From: Phlebotomus papatasi
Lineage: Eukaryota; Arthropoda; Insecta; Diptera; Psychodidae
Direction: 5' to 3'
Length of the DNA stretch: 64,000 bases
Assembly: GCF_024763615.1 (NCBI RefSeq)
Contig: NC_077223.1
Span: 9,362,001 to 9,426,000, forward strand
Below the pieces are notes generated by a model. That model was not told where the DNA came from. It made no database searches and saw only the letters and a program-made list of their open reading frames with translations. Shown one piece after another: positions 1-15,000 of the stretch. How positions within the stretch are numbered: position 1 is the first letter of the stretch; each line of letters opens with the position of its first letter. The translations under genes and the position numbers were made by a program.

Positions 1-3000
1 AATGGCGAATTTTTAAATTCTCAAATTCTTAATTGATTTTATTTATTTTTTATACTTCCAATTTTTTTTTAAAGCAAAACCCTTTTGGCAATAAAAACTA
101 CAATACTCATACGTAATATTTTTCATTAAAGCGAAAAATATTATTCATTGGTATTGTCAGAAAAATTACTTAAATTTTTGGGCTATTTTCGTCCCTATCG
201 TTCATAGAAGCACAAAATACACCGAATCAGACTCTGTTGGACTTTCCAAGGTTAGATGTAAGACTTATCATTGATTATGTTTCCCAGTTTAATTTTTATT
301 GTTGATTTTCAGTCCTTAAAAAGTGTCTCGTCGTTAAAGGGTTAAATCATTTTATAAAGATTTTCTCGAGTTAACTTACAGTTTATTAGTGCCACTTTTA
401 CTATTTTGACTCAAAAGCATCACATTCGGGACTCATTTTTAAGAAAAATATTGCTGAACTGAAAATTTCGTCTCCTGAAAAGTTGTCAAAAGGAAGTTAC
501 GACAAATGCTGATTTAACTGACGATTTCTCACCTCCCAAATTCGAACGATTTTTCCAAAACTAACGAAATTTATGTGAGATTAAATTGTACTTTGAATCA
601 AATTCCTGTACTTTCTCACAAGTTTTAGTGGTAACATACTTCTTTTTCATCTTATACGATCATAATGTATATAAACATTCAGGAAGAAGCACATAAATAT
701 GATTTTCATTCATCCAGAATACAAATTTTTTAACATAACCCCACAATTGACATTTTGAATCCAAACGTCGTTCGAATTTGTGAGATTTAGATTTGGGAGA
801 CTCTACTGTATAATCAAAATAATGATCAGATCACATTTCCATCAGTTTCTTACTAATCCGTCTCTCGGATTAAGCCGAGAAACGGCTTAATTAGTTAGAA
901 ACTGATGGGAAATTAGTCAAATCAATATTTTGATTATAAATACCTTAAGCTAAGTCGCTAATTATTTGTAATTAATTTAATTTGTAATTTTCGTGGCATT
1001 GTCACGCGTGATTTCGAAACCTGACAATGCCAATCGAGCTTTTTTTTCATATCATATGAGTTCGAAAATTCAATTCATTGATTTTTTAATGAAATGCCTG
1101 TACTTAGTGATATTATACAGTTCATCTTGATTGATTTGTTTAACAAAATTCATTGTCATTATAATTGCCAGAAATGTCAAATATGTGACTTCTGACAATG
1201 TCCTGTGAGCTGAAATGACAATGTCACGGTTACAGAATCGCATTTTCGAAAAAGCTCTCCTGAGACTCAAACCCAGTTTGTCATATGCAAGCGCCTGGCA
1301 AGTTGGCCTTTTTATATGGAGCTATTTGAAGCCAATTCCTAAATTGATCTCGGACTCAGCTCACAGTGCTCCAAGGAAAAAAATTATTTAAACAAAAATT
1401 TAGTATATTTTATCCCTCCATACGGAAAGGTATCTTATAATGCGGAAAAACTTCTCACTTTTTAAATATTTAGCATGACGATCAAAAAAGCAGAAAAATT
1501 CCCATACGCATTTGTATGTGAAAGTAAAAAATTGGCTTCAACTTTGAAGGCCACTCGCCAGGGACTAGGTCATATGGCATTGCCAGAGCCTTACAGAATT
1601 CCGTTACAGGTCAGTTGTAAACCAGTTATGAACCAATATGCAATTTTTGTACGAAAATCAATTTTATTACTCTTAAAACTGTTTTGTGGGATCTTTTGAC
1701 TGATTTAGGAATCGGTTTAAATCGGTTGATAACCGATAAACGGTAAATGATGCAAAAGTACCTCAAAAGTACTCATGTGTTTTTTATACTGACAATTTTT
1801 AATTTATTTACTAATGGCATTGGCATACCTTTTAGATCAAGAAAACTTCATGAAATCTAAATTCATATCCTTTTCTTTCTCAAATTGTTTGCATAAGTCT
1901 GTCTTATTCTTTCACACTCTTCTTCTTCTTCTTTTAAACGTCACAAAAAATCAATTTAGATCAATTCAATTTTGAGTGCGAAAGAACAGGATATACGCAA
2001 AACGTTAGAAAAAAGGGGACAAGAATTTTGATTTCATAAAATTTTCTGCTGCAGTCCTGCTGCATGAACTGTCCCATTCTCCCCTATTACAGAACCTTCC
2101 AGATGGTTCATTTTCATGCGGGAAAAATTCCAAAAAAAAAAAAAGCAAATGCAAAGCAGCACAATTGTATAATTTGTTGTTTTTATTCAGTTGAACAGAA
2201 GACACATGCATGGCATATTTTTGTATTTTACTGAATAAATTCAATGGAAAATTAGATCTACTGGCAATAGAAAATTGTACACATCAATTTTCTGATGATT
2301 CAATTTCATCTCTCAAGGAAATAACATAAAGAGTTATTCTAGGGTGAAAGTACGACATTTGTGTGCGATTTGTCTTAACGACATACACTCAACCAATCCT
2401 CGATTTCTCATATAATCCAATATCGCCTCATCCAATCTTTAATAGCAATATTGAGTTGCATATGCTCTATAAAAGAGCAAAGACTTCAAAAGAATTCTTT
2501 TTAATGTTGCCTTCGTAATGTAAAAAGAGCATTATTTGATTTATGGATTTTCATTGTCTTTCAATAAAATTTTTAAGTAAAGGGTTAGTGCATTATTGGA
2601 AGGGAAGTAAAATAAGTAAATATTTATATTATCACTCACATTATCCTTAACGGTCTCTTTAATCTTGGCCCCAGCCTTGTTAACCGATGAGTAGAGGAAT
2701 GAGCCAAAACTCTTAACCCCTTGAGTCACTTTTGTTGTCACTTGCCCAATTTGTCCCGCCTGATCATCCTGTGGAGTTGTTGGCCCCGATCCAGGCTTTG
2801 AATCTGCACCCTCTGTTGCGCTACATTGTTGCAATTTGCAAGATTTTTTTTCATTTAATATTTATCAATACAGAAATAATAAAAAAGCAATCACAAGAGA
2901 GAAAAAGAGCAATTAAATAAGATAAAAGAAGACATGCAAATTGCAAGATAAAATAGTAATAAAATAAAGTGAGGAAAAAATGCAGAAAATACTGATTACT

Positions 3001-6000
3001 CCTCTTTTTTTATACAATCAAATACAAAATTTATAAATAAAGCCAAAGTTGAAGAAAAAGAAAAATAACTAAAAAACTTTGTTCTAATTGAAGAAGAAGC
3101 ATGAAGGAAAAATCAGAGAAAATAAAACAGAGACGAAATAAACTTATTAACTAATACACTACGCAGCATTGATTGTATCCGAGGTATCATGCTATTTTTA
3201 TGTTGCTTGAGTCCAAAAATATACGAAAATGCTTGCAATTTTTATTTAAATTTGCTTTTGCGCCTGTAATCTAGGCAAAATCGTTTTTCCCATCTTTTGA
3301 TACTTAAGTGACATTTGCTCCAATTCTACTGAACCGATTTTATTCTTCACTGGGAAAAAGTTAAAGGTCTTTGAATTATTGACAAGACTTTAGAACAAGT
3401 GAAGTTTGTAAAACCAACACTAGAGGCGCTGTGAAGATTTTCATTAGTTATAGTCTCTACACCCTAGAAGCAATTTTCGTCAAAAAATGCCTTTTTTAAA
3501 AAATTCTGACGTTTCTGCCTACAAGGATAGGGGAAATTTTCTTTAAAAATGCATTTTTTAAAGAAATTTCTACTAGTGTGTAGATGACATTACGCCAGAA
3601 TTCGATTTGTAAAATTGTCTATACATTATAAGAAATTTCTATCAAAAATGAGCTTCAAGAACTGTTCTTTAAAAAATTTGCATAGATAATTGTATGAATT
3701 TTTGACAAAAAGTTCGGTTTTTGAAGAAAATGTGTCTATAGGCCTCTACACACCAGGAGCAATTTCTTTAAAAAAAAATGCCTTTTTAAAGAAAATTTCC
3801 CCTATCATTGTAGGCAGAAACGTCAGAAAAAAGGCAATTTTTGACGAAAATTGCTTCACAAATCACATTCAATTCAAGGTGATTTCCATCAAAAATTTTT
3901 GAAAGAAATTACCCGCTACACATGGGAATAAAATTCAACAAAATAATTTTTGACAGAATTTTTGAAGGAAGCCATCATGATTCGAGATTGTTCTTCATAA
4001 AACCTTGTTGTTTTCTGCTAGAAAAACTCAGAAAAGCGTTTATGCGTTTGGTAAATTATCCAAAAATGCAAAGGAAGAGTGTTTTTTCTGGAGATGTCGT
4101 TCCTAGGCTTCATAAACGGCTAGGAGTAGTGAAATATTCACGACAGTTTGGTTGGGTCTCTTATAGCCCCAACCAAACGTTTTGAGGAGAAAATTGCACT
4201 ATAATAGTGGCTTAAATGTAGTTTTTACACTTAAACCCTATAATTCTGGAGGGCAGTGCTTATGCGCTTGAATAACAAGGGAATTAATAGTTGTGGGATA
4301 CTCCCAAGCCTTTTCGACAATCATTTTTAGGGTGAAAGGCTGATATGTGGCCCTTCTACCACAACTGAAACCACATCGTTCCTCAGCCTGGGCTCGATTT
4401 TGTCTCGGAATCTTCTCTAATGGACTTTGGCAAACACTTTGCCGGGCAAACTTAAGGTGTCTACACATTGAGAACAACTTTCGTCAAAAATTGCTTTTTT
4501 GAAGGAAATTGGCTGCAGTGCTGTAGGCAGAAACGTCAAAATTTTGTCAAAAATGCAATTTTTAACAAAAATTGCTCCCAATGTGTAGAGGCCTTTACAA
4601 GGGAAATTTCCCAATAATTGGAGCAATCTTTCTTGTTTCCGTCCTTGAATATGGGTACACTGATAAAAATAAAAGGTTTAAATTGACCCTTTCGCGATCC
4701 TTTCGGGGGATCAAATATGATCCACCCTTTCAAATGTTTTATTTTGATCTTTAGGCCTCTACGCATTGGGAGAAATTTTCATCACAAATTTCATTTTTGA
4801 CAGAATTTTGACGTTTCTGCCTACAGCACCGCAGCCAATTTCTTTCAAAAAAGCAGTTTTTGACGAAAATTGTTCTCAATGTGTAGACACCTTTTCTTTG
4901 AAGGATCATATTGACCTTTTACAAAAGTGTCAAATTTTGATCCTTTGAAAGGTTCACTTTAAGGACCCTTTTCAAAAGGATCACCTGCTGAAAACACTCA
5001 AAGTACATGAAATTTCTGTGAATTTTTTTTCAGTATTTCTGAAATACTTTATTTCCATGGAAATAATAATTATAATTTTCATTTTTTCGTCATTTTTGCA
5101 CAAAAAACGCAATTATGCGAATAAATTCAATAAATAATGCATAATTTGCGGTTTTATTGCGATTTGTGTAGTGATTATGTGCAGGAAGTATCTCAACAAA
5201 AATCGGTGAATGAAATTAATGTGTTTGTTTGAAATTCCGTCACTGAGGGGCCCTTTCCAAGGATCACTTTTCCGTTTCAAGTGAAGATTTTACACAACAA
5301 TTTCTTCTAAAATTTGTGCAGTAGTGATCAATAATTACTTCTGGCACCTTGATTAAATCCAAGCGAACGAAATGTTTTCATTTTCCGGCATGATATTGTT
5401 TTTCTTTTCTTGAATCACATTAAAATTTTAATGTGCAAGTGTGATAATGCCGTTAGGTAGAGCGCGGGAGGGTCTTCGTTAAGGTTTACCTTTGTGGAAA
5501 ACTCGAACGTCTTTTAGACAATTCTTCTATCAACACAGGGAACAAGGAGAACAAATACTACCCCAAGAAACTTCCACAAACACTTTACTCAGTTTTTCCA
5601 GCAGAAAACAATGAATTTTCATGAAAAATAATCACAAGAACGACTTGGAAATTATAGTAATCTGTCAAAAATATTTGAAAGAAAATTTACTCAGTGTGGA
5701 GGCGTTTTTCTTCAAAAATTTCTTCAAAAATATGAATTTTTCTTTCAAAATTTTTTGAAATAATTTTTGATGAAATCAGCTTCAATGTGTAGACACCTTA
5801 AAGCGAAATGTAGCCAATGAAAATATCTACAAAATGCAAAAGAGGATGAAAATGTTATTTGCTTCACGATCTCTGTTTAAAACTTCCAACACATAACAGA
5901 CTACAGCGCTCCTGGTGTTGGTTTCACATACTACACTTGTTTTGCAGTATTGTCCGTCTTTTCAAGACCTTTACCTTTGCCTCTGTAGAGACTAAAATCG

Positions 6001-9000
6001 CTTAAGTAGAATCATAGTTATGGCTGTCCAAGTATCATAAAACAGCAAAAACAATTTTGCCTAAATTACAGGCGCAAAATCAAATTTCATCAATCATTTC
6101 CGTAAATCATTGAACCTAGCCAACAAAAAATTAGCACAAAAACTCAAACACAAAAAAAAAACAATAGCTGCACAGTGTCAATGAATGATTCAAATTTACA
6201 AATCCCAACATAAAACCAAATTAAATTTAGGAAGAAATATTAGTAGAAAAATTTCAATAAATTAAATATTTTACAAATAACTACAAGGTCCAATTAATAC
6301 TAATAAAAAATGTGATTGATGAAGACCCCCATAATTTGAATTTTTTCATCTAATCATGATATTCATTCTCTTTTTTTTTTGGTCGCAAATTTTTTTTTTG
6401 TTATGCTGATGTTTTATTTTCTCACTAATAAAATGACAATATGATAATATTCTCAAAGAGAGATTTGAAAGAACGTTCAAAAGTCGAAATATACATTTTG
6501 CAAAAAACTTTATATATATAATGTCTGGAATCATATATATGTATATATGGAATAAATAATGTACTTGAAGAGAGAGGCATGAGAAACTTGTGCTTGAAAA
6601 CACTTAAGAAAATGTCGATTTTGTTCGTTAGCAGAATTTTATTAGGGGGGCCCATACCTAATATACCTAGATTTATCTTCATCATCCACCGCTGCCGCTT
6701 CAGTTGCCTCCGCTACAGCTCCGCCCTCGGCCTCCTTGGTAGCCTCTCCGGTTACTTCGGCAGCAGCACCCTCCTCGGACTCGGCATTCTTTTTACTGAA
6801 GCCCGGAATTGTTGGCATTGACGGCATTGAGACGGTTGGCATTGACGGTATTGAAGCATTTCCCAGCCATCCCGTCATCTGACTCTTCACATTCGAAAAC
6901 ATCCCGCCACCGGCCTTCGTAGGACTGCACCAATGCATCAATAAGATAAACAAAACACAATTAGTCGCTGTATCTTCCTACGCAATTCCCTAGTTGAACA
7001 CCAAAGAGTATTTTCCCATTCTTAAGGCAGAAAGATCGATTTTCTTTTGTTCCGGATTTTTTTTATTAATTACAAAAGATTTTAATTAGAGAATACCATT
7101 ATTGAGAAAGAACAATTAAGTAAGGACACCTCACTTAACCCTTCAGGGAGCATTTCGAAATCTCCATTTCTTTATGTTCAAATATTTTGACAGACGAACT
7201 TGGGGTACATGTACCAAATTTCGTCCAGCTTGCAATTTCGGCCACTTCTTTTGTTCCTAAAATTTCCGTGAATTTTAAGCGTTTGCATATTGCAAAAGAG
7301 ATTGTAAAGAATCTCAGCTAAAAAGAACAAAAAATATCGCTTCTACGAATGAGATGACGTGAAAAGGACTGGAAGAATACCGGAAGGGCAAGAAACTATG
7401 AGAATCAACGTGTCCGAATCCGAAACACTACCTAAAGCTATATCTATATTCTTATTCATTTTGAAATGGAGGGTAATTGTGTCAAATTTCGACCAGCTTG
7501 CAATTTCGGCAACATCTTTTGTTCCTAAAATTTCCATAAACTTTTAGCTTTTTTATACTCTAGGGATTATACAATGCATTCAAATAACAAAAAAAAATGT
7601 CGCTTCCACGAACGAGACTATGTGAAAAAGACTTTGGAAGAATTTCGGAAGACCTAGAAACTATGAAAACCAAAGTGTCCGAAATATTACTCAAAGCTAT
7701 CTCTATATTTTTATTCATTTTGTAATGTGTTAAGAATGCTTTTGAAGAAAAACATAGACGATAAATTACACAGGTATACAATGAAAAAAATTCTTAAGAA
7801 GTATTAGTTGATTATTATGCTATTGGGTATGCTGATTCAAAAAATGACTTTAATTTTTTTCAATCACATCGCAATTCTGAGAACTTAATTATTTTGCATT
7901 TTAGCTGTTTTGTTTTACTTTATTAATTATATCTCCGGTTCTAGTGAACGGAATTTAAATTTTAGATATCCGTTGGAAAGCTGAAGAGTTGCCCTACAAC
8001 TTTATATTAATACATGAAATCTGTAAAAGTACCCCTTGAGGGTGAAATAATGAGGTTTTCCTTAACAATCTCCAAAAAATGCTTTGGAATGAGAATTTAA
8101 AAAATCATATATAACAAACTAAACCCGATATTTCGGTGCTCTCTTCGGGAGAACATAGAGGGTCCTTGGGGGTATGTATTTGACTATAGAGACGTCTCCT
8201 GTGAATTCTCTTAATGTCTCATTTATTGACCTTAGTAATTTTTGAAAATACAAAAATTCTATCTTACAGCAAATTGTTCTAGGGATTTTTGAGATTCGAT
8301 TCTTTACCCACCGAAAAGAAGCCTCAAAGTTGTCCTTCTTTATCTCGGAATAATCCCAATACCCAATCTCGACTCACAAAAAACTTCGCGCCTAAATTTG
8401 TCGTTCATTCAGAAACTCTATTAAAAATTCAGAAGATAGAATGTTTAGATTTTGGAAATATTTTCGTCCAGAGATGACTTTTTTGTAAAGTAATAAAAAA
8501 AACATATTAGGTGAGATTCTTAACAATCTCACCTACTATTTATTTATATGACGCGAGGAGCTCTCTGTCTAGCCATATGCATAAAATTATGTGTGCTCAA
8601 AATTTATATTATTTCAAAAGGTATAGGGAAATATCATAAAAATGCACTTGAATGTAGTATGAACGTGTGTTTCATAGGTGTCTCAAGTCTAGGTCTCTAA
8701 GGTTTTAATAAGTCTCTATGGTCTTCAGTCGAAAATTAGGTCCTAACGGCTGGATTTTGAAAATGTTTCAATGAACATTTCAGAAAAAATCTTATATGGC
8801 CTCTACTGAGATTATAAAGTATATGACCATATTGAAGGAAATTTCTTATGCTTTTGCAGGAGAAACTCTTCAATATGAACATAAACTTCTCTAGTAGTTA
8901 GAGGTCATTATGGTGTAATTTATGTGTATGATTAATAAAAAAATCCCTAGAACAATTTGCTGTAAGATAGAATTTTTGTATTTTCAAAAATTACTAAGAT

Positions 9001-12000
9001 CAATAAATGAGACATTAAGAGAATTCACAGGAGACGTCTCTATGGTCAAATATATACCCCCAAGGACCCTCTGTGTTCTCCCATAGAGAGCACCGAAATA
9101 TCGGGTTTAGTTTGTTATATATGATTTTTTAAAATCTCACTCCAAAGCATTTTTTGTAGATTGTTAGGGAACACCTCATTATTTTACCCTCAAGGGGTGC
9201 TTTTACAGATTTCAGGTATTAATATAAAGTTGTAGGGCAACTCTTCAGCTTTCCAACGGATATCTAAAATTTAAATTCCGTTCACTAGAACCGGAGATAT
9301 AATTAATAAAGTAAAACAAAACAGCTAAAATGCAAAATAATTAAGTTCTCAGAATTGCGATGTGATTGAAAAAAATTAAAGTCATTTTCTAAAACAGCGT
9401 ACCCAATAGCAAAATAATCAACTAATACTTCTTAAGAATTTTTTAAAAAGATAAATTTTGTAGACCTGTGTTATCTACAAGGTTCCAAGCAACACTCCTT
9501 AAAAAGAAGTAAGAAAAAAATTCAATTTATATTAAAAAAAAAAATACATTTCAAACTTAAGACTTTCACGTTTGCACGTAACTATGCAGAAATTTGGTAC
9601 AATTACCCTATATTAGCCATTTTTTGTTTTTTTTTGTTCTGTAATCTTGTGTAAAAAGAAGTTGGCTCACTCTAAAATATTCAATTGGAATCGCATCTGC
9701 CCCAGACTGCGCTCCATCATCTTTTTTATATTCGTTATTTGGCCTATTTATTAAAATTCATCATTTTTCAATCAATTTTTTGATCGTAAAACACCGTACA
9801 ACTGATGATCGAATTATTTCGAAATTAATTATAGAATAGAAAGTTTTCCAGACTTTATATTTTAGTCAGGACACGCTTAGGGAAGTTATAACAGAGATTG
9901 GAGAAAATTTATCTCAGGAATGAACCACAAGGGAAAATTTCCCAAGACTCATCATTGCATAGCACAGTAAAGTGCATTTCTAAATCATTCGCTATAGAGA
10001 TGCCTGAAAGACTATCTAAACTTATCAATTACAAGTAGATCTTGAAAAACTCGAAGAACTATTTGAAAAGACGAAAAAGAGACATTCTTACATCTTGATA
10101 CTTTCGAAAGGTGGTTGAATTTCGAAGTGCTCAAGTGTCAGAAAGTCTTGGTCTTCACTTTGTTGTGAGGAAAAACACAAAGCAACAAAATTTATTGTTT
10201 CTGTCCCATTATTTAATCACTAAATAATCACTGAGTAGCTCTTTTGCGAGCTTTTTAGTGTGCTATTTGATAAATTTTCCCCACCTTGTTCAAAATTTTA
10301 GTATGAAAATTCGAAATTGAATTTGAATTCTTCGAACATCAAGGACTTTTTGTGCAAATAGAACAAAAAACAAAAAAAAAAGAACAAAGAACAAAAAAAA
10401 CCATTTACCTTTTATCCAAGACACTATTGGAGAATCAAATTCTACTTGTGTTTGCACTCAAAAGGGGAGATTCTTGATTCGAAATCTTTAATTCGAAAGC
10501 CTAAACTAAGCTTTAGCTTTGTTTAGTTTTGCCCACGTTTTTGGCGGATAATTCGAAAGTTGAACCTGTTCTGATCACCATACAACTGCGTAATGTTTTG
10601 AAATAAAATAGAAAGTCTTCAAAATTTCCGATTTTAGCCGGGACACACTTGTGCGAGAATTTCTGAGACTCAACAGTACATTAGGATATATTTCAAAATT
10701 CTCCCGTATAAACCTACAATGGGTTTCCGTCGATAAATATTGTTCCTTGGAAAACACAGGGGATCAACACATTCTGAGCAATTTCTCAGGAAACAGCATC
10801 ACAGATTCTTTTTTGTTTAAAAAAAATACCTTGTGCACTTTTCCTGGCAAAAAAAAACAATAAACAACGAAAATTCTACGTTTATCCCTTTAAAAATATA
10901 TCTTTCTGCTCATTAAAAAACAGCTACAGTGTTATCATACTTGCTCAATTGCTTAATATTTAGAATTGATCAATTTTTTGATAAAAAGGTAGATTTGGCC
11001 CGCAAAAATTGGTTTCAATTGACTTAAAGCATCAATGCGAAGAATAAATGCGATTTTCATTAATTTTTTTAATGTGAATTCATATTTATGCTTGAGGTCC
11101 ATTTTAAACAATTTTTTCGGGCTAGTGGATCATAGTCTAAATAAATTATGGCCTCTGCGCAATAGTGAAATTTATGTCCATATTGACGAGTTTTTCCTAC
11201 ACATGCGTGCGTAGGGAATTTGCTTCAATATGGACATAAATTTCTCTAGTATGTAGATGCCATTATGAAAAAAAAACATTAAAATTTCAATGAGGAAGTG
11301 TTACTCCAGAGTTATGTCCTCTACACACTAGAGAAATTTATGCCCATATCGGGGAAAGCGCTCATGCTACGTACGGTACAATCCCAAGCTTCGTAATGAC
11401 AATTTTTTTCTTATCTTTCTGAACAAATGCTACTCCGCAATATATTTTACAAACTGGGAACTTTCCCCTAGTTTTAAAATAAGGATGTGATGAGTCACAT
11501 GTATTGAGAAACATAGAAAAAAATTAGTTATTATGAAGCTTGGTATCGTACGAAGCATGGGCGCTATACCTATCAATCTTTAAACTTTAAATGCCCTACT
11601 CGAAATAAACCTAGTAGATAATTGATTTTTATCCGCATTTAAATTACACTGAATATGATCTAAAATTGTTTAAATAATTAATTGATCAACTAATTGTAAC
11701 AAAGCTATATTCAACGATTCTTTAATTTATGCTAAAGTTTAATTATAAATGACATTTCGCTAAGAACCCAATGAATTTATTAAGCCCAATAAACCCATTC
11801 AAAATAATGATTCTGTTAATTTTATAACCCAGAAATTGAAATCACGCGAAAGTTAATTACGTATGAAAAGGCTTTGTGTTAATCCTGATACTTAAGTTTG
11901 TTCAAATGGAATTGACGGGAGATGACAACAGAGTGCAACAGTTTTCTCCCAAAAATTCTACACAACAAATTCAGTGAAAAATGTCACTCAACTTAGCTAT

Positions 12001-15000
12001 GGTCCAATGAAAAAAGCAAGAACCATTTGTATTTGACGAATCCTCAAAGCTTTGTCTCACTCATCAAAACTCAATGAAAATCCTCCCTTTTTATGCTCCT
12101 CTCCCAGTTCAATGGATGCTCCAGCATAACAAAAAAAAAGTGACATCAAAATATCCCGTGTCAATAGAAAAAAAAGAGGAATGAGAGGAAAAGAAGGACA
12201 ATTAGTGTATATCGAACTTGCTGAAACAATTTCCGCCACAAGTTTCCCTTTAATCTTTTGTAAAATCACTGAACTTGATACAAAATAAATCGCTGTCAAT
12301 ATCAGGAAGCACATTCCAAAAATACTCCTTAAAAAACCTTGATGGAAATAGGAATGAATAATCTTCGTAACAGTTCATTACTGATTAACTTGTGAACAAT
12401 CTGGAGACGATATTATTCTATAATTGGATTATAAACAATCTCAGCTAACCATAAACAGAATTGAAGATTAATTTGGAATTCCGAACAATGCGGAATTCAG
12501 GACAAATCAATTTATAATTCCAGAAGTTCAAACTTTCAAGTTGGTTTTTCGCACAACTCCGCTATGTCCAGAATTCCTAAATTTATCTTAGTTAGGGTAA
12601 GTGTGCCAAATTCCGGTCAGCTTGTAATTCCGGCCACCTTTTTTCTTCCTCCAATTTCCATGATTTTTTAGTTTTTACATACTCTAGAGATTATACAATG
12701 CAAAAGAATAACAAAAAATGTAGCTTTGACAAACGAGATGACGTGAAAAAAGACATTGGAAGAATTCCCGAAGGGCAAGGAACTATGAGAATGAAAGTGG
12801 TCGAAATAGGGCACCAAAGCTATGTCTACATTTTTATTCATTTTAAAATGTATTAAGAACGATTTTAAAGTAAATAAAGACGAGAAACTGTGTACAAGGT
12901 TCTAAGCAACACTCCTAAAGTAGAAGGAATGAAAAAAATCAATTTCTATTAAAGATATTACATTTCAAACTTGAGACTTTGGTGCTTGCATGCAACTATG
13001 CCGAAATTTGTAAAGATTTCAAACAATATGTAAAGATTATAATGCTACATTATATTTTACTGCTCGAACTCAAAGAAATCGCAGTATATACAATTCGCTT
13101 TTTTCGAATTTGTCAGCGATTTGGAGCTTAAACAGTAAAAGATATCGACGTCCCGTCTTCGGTAACCCCTCCCACACTCCCAAAACCGAGCTCTTTCGTT
13201 TATTTCGAAAATCGCTCCCATCGCTCCTATCATTTATTTTCGGATGTTTTCAGGATAGCCTAGGTAAACATTTCGTCCACAAATACCTATGACCGAAAAA
13301 ACTTTCGCCATCGAATTTTCAAAGATCAGAATTTTACCACTCTGGAGGATCAACTTTTCAACCGATTTGCATAAGTTTAGATTTTTGGAAAAACCCTGAA
13401 ACTTTCTATTTATATGCAGCTGTTCCAACCGGTAATGAATCGGTAAAGTATTCGAAATTGGTTTATCTTTCTCAGGAATCAAATATTCACTTCAATCTTT
13501 TGTGACCCACTTAAGACAGGATTATCTCAAGACGTTCTTTCCTTGTTTCTTCTAATTACTTGTAACCCTACAAAACCATATTTTTTGGCTTATTTCGAAA
13601 ACGGCTCCTACGAATTCTTTTATTTTCGAATTTTTAAATGTTAAATGTTTAAGTAACTTTAAAATTATTTCAGGTTGGACTAAAGTTTGAAGGTGAAATC
13701 CTTAAAAAATTGCAATTTATTAAAAATTATAAATTTTGAGACGATTTTTTCTTTGTTGAACCGGTTCAAAGTAAACCGTAATTTCGTGAGTTCGAACATT
13801 CCTCAAAGCTGGAAAGATTTGATATTTTTCATGTTCAGTGCCTTATAATCGTGCAAAAACGAAAATTTAAACACTTCATACATAACCTATTCCTTACCAT
13901 AGGGATAGGCATGCTGTCGGGAACAGATTTTTAAGTCACTTTAGTCCTTCAATTGCTAGGAAAAAAGTATCCCGAAAGAGATGGGAATACGTTTTGCTGT
14001 TCTTTTCTCGCTTCATGGAAAGTAAATCAATAGAGTTTGTAATGAATTAATTAAAAGAATTTAAATTCAGTGACCGTTAAGATGCGTGCTTGAGAGCGGC
14101 TCCCTGCGACCCCATAATAGATAAAAATATTTTCTTCATCACATATTTAAGGCACACTTTGAAAACATAATATTAAATGAGATTTTCATAATAATCCTTT
14201 TGAGACGGCTAAAATTACAAAATTAAATTCAGTATCTGATACAAAATAATATCAAATAATATCGGTTTATAACCGATTGGAATTAGTTTAAATATCTCCG
14301 GACTCAAAGACCTTTCAGATTTATCCACATTTATCCAAATCGGTAAAGAATTACGCTCTCCAGAGATTAGTAATCATTTGACCTTGAGAAGACATTAAGA
14401 GGAACAATTAGCGGTCATTTGAAAACCTGAAGGAAATGCACCCAAAGTGCATTGAAACCTGATTTTGTGGAAAAGAGATGCAGTTGAGGAGAGCATAAAT
14501 CGTCGAAAATTCCAAATAGCTATCTCTTACTGTTTCACCTTTGCCTTTTAATATCTTGCCAAAATTTGGCCTCTAGACATCTCTTAATTAAATTCTAAAA
14601 ATTTTACTAGCAATTTGGATTATTTCAGGAGTGCTCTAAACTCCATCAATGCCCTTCAGTAAGAAGATATTCTTAGAAAAATAGTTTAGTTTAGATTTAA
14701 TTTAAATGCTCCTTAATATATTGAATGGCAAATTGAGTGCTGAAGGTGATTCCTTTAAAATAATCACCTTTCCTGAAGAGAAAAACCTTCAGTTATTTTG
14801 CGTATTATCTAAATCAGGATGTTCCCAATGAAAATCCATCACTTTTCTCATCACTCTTTCCTTTAGCAGTTTCCTGGAAAAACTCCGTGGAAAGTCTCTC
14901 TTTGACGTTGTCGTCATGAAATTAAATATTGGTTGCCATTTTCACTTCTTGAGGGAAGAAATTGAGAGACAACTGGGAAAAATCAAAGGAGAATATAAGA

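Larger units (their letters stand above)
1..2639. other. Sap47 third intron (part), no further coding exon seen
   Basis: AT-rich DNA after the GTGAGT donor of Sap47 exon 3. It holds a short palindrome at 838-907 with a GCCGAGA core, a dispersed repeat at 1289-1568, and a degenerate copy of the palindromic MITE common in Medea intron 3 (about 1826-2035, incomplete). I looked for a BSD-domain exon on the minus strand and saw none. Confidence 0.5.

Noticed and set aside
1475..1699. 74-codon frame overlapping the 1289-1568 repeat
   Set aside because: The overlap is with a dispersed repeat, its inverted partner has lost the frame, and no protein family is recognisable.
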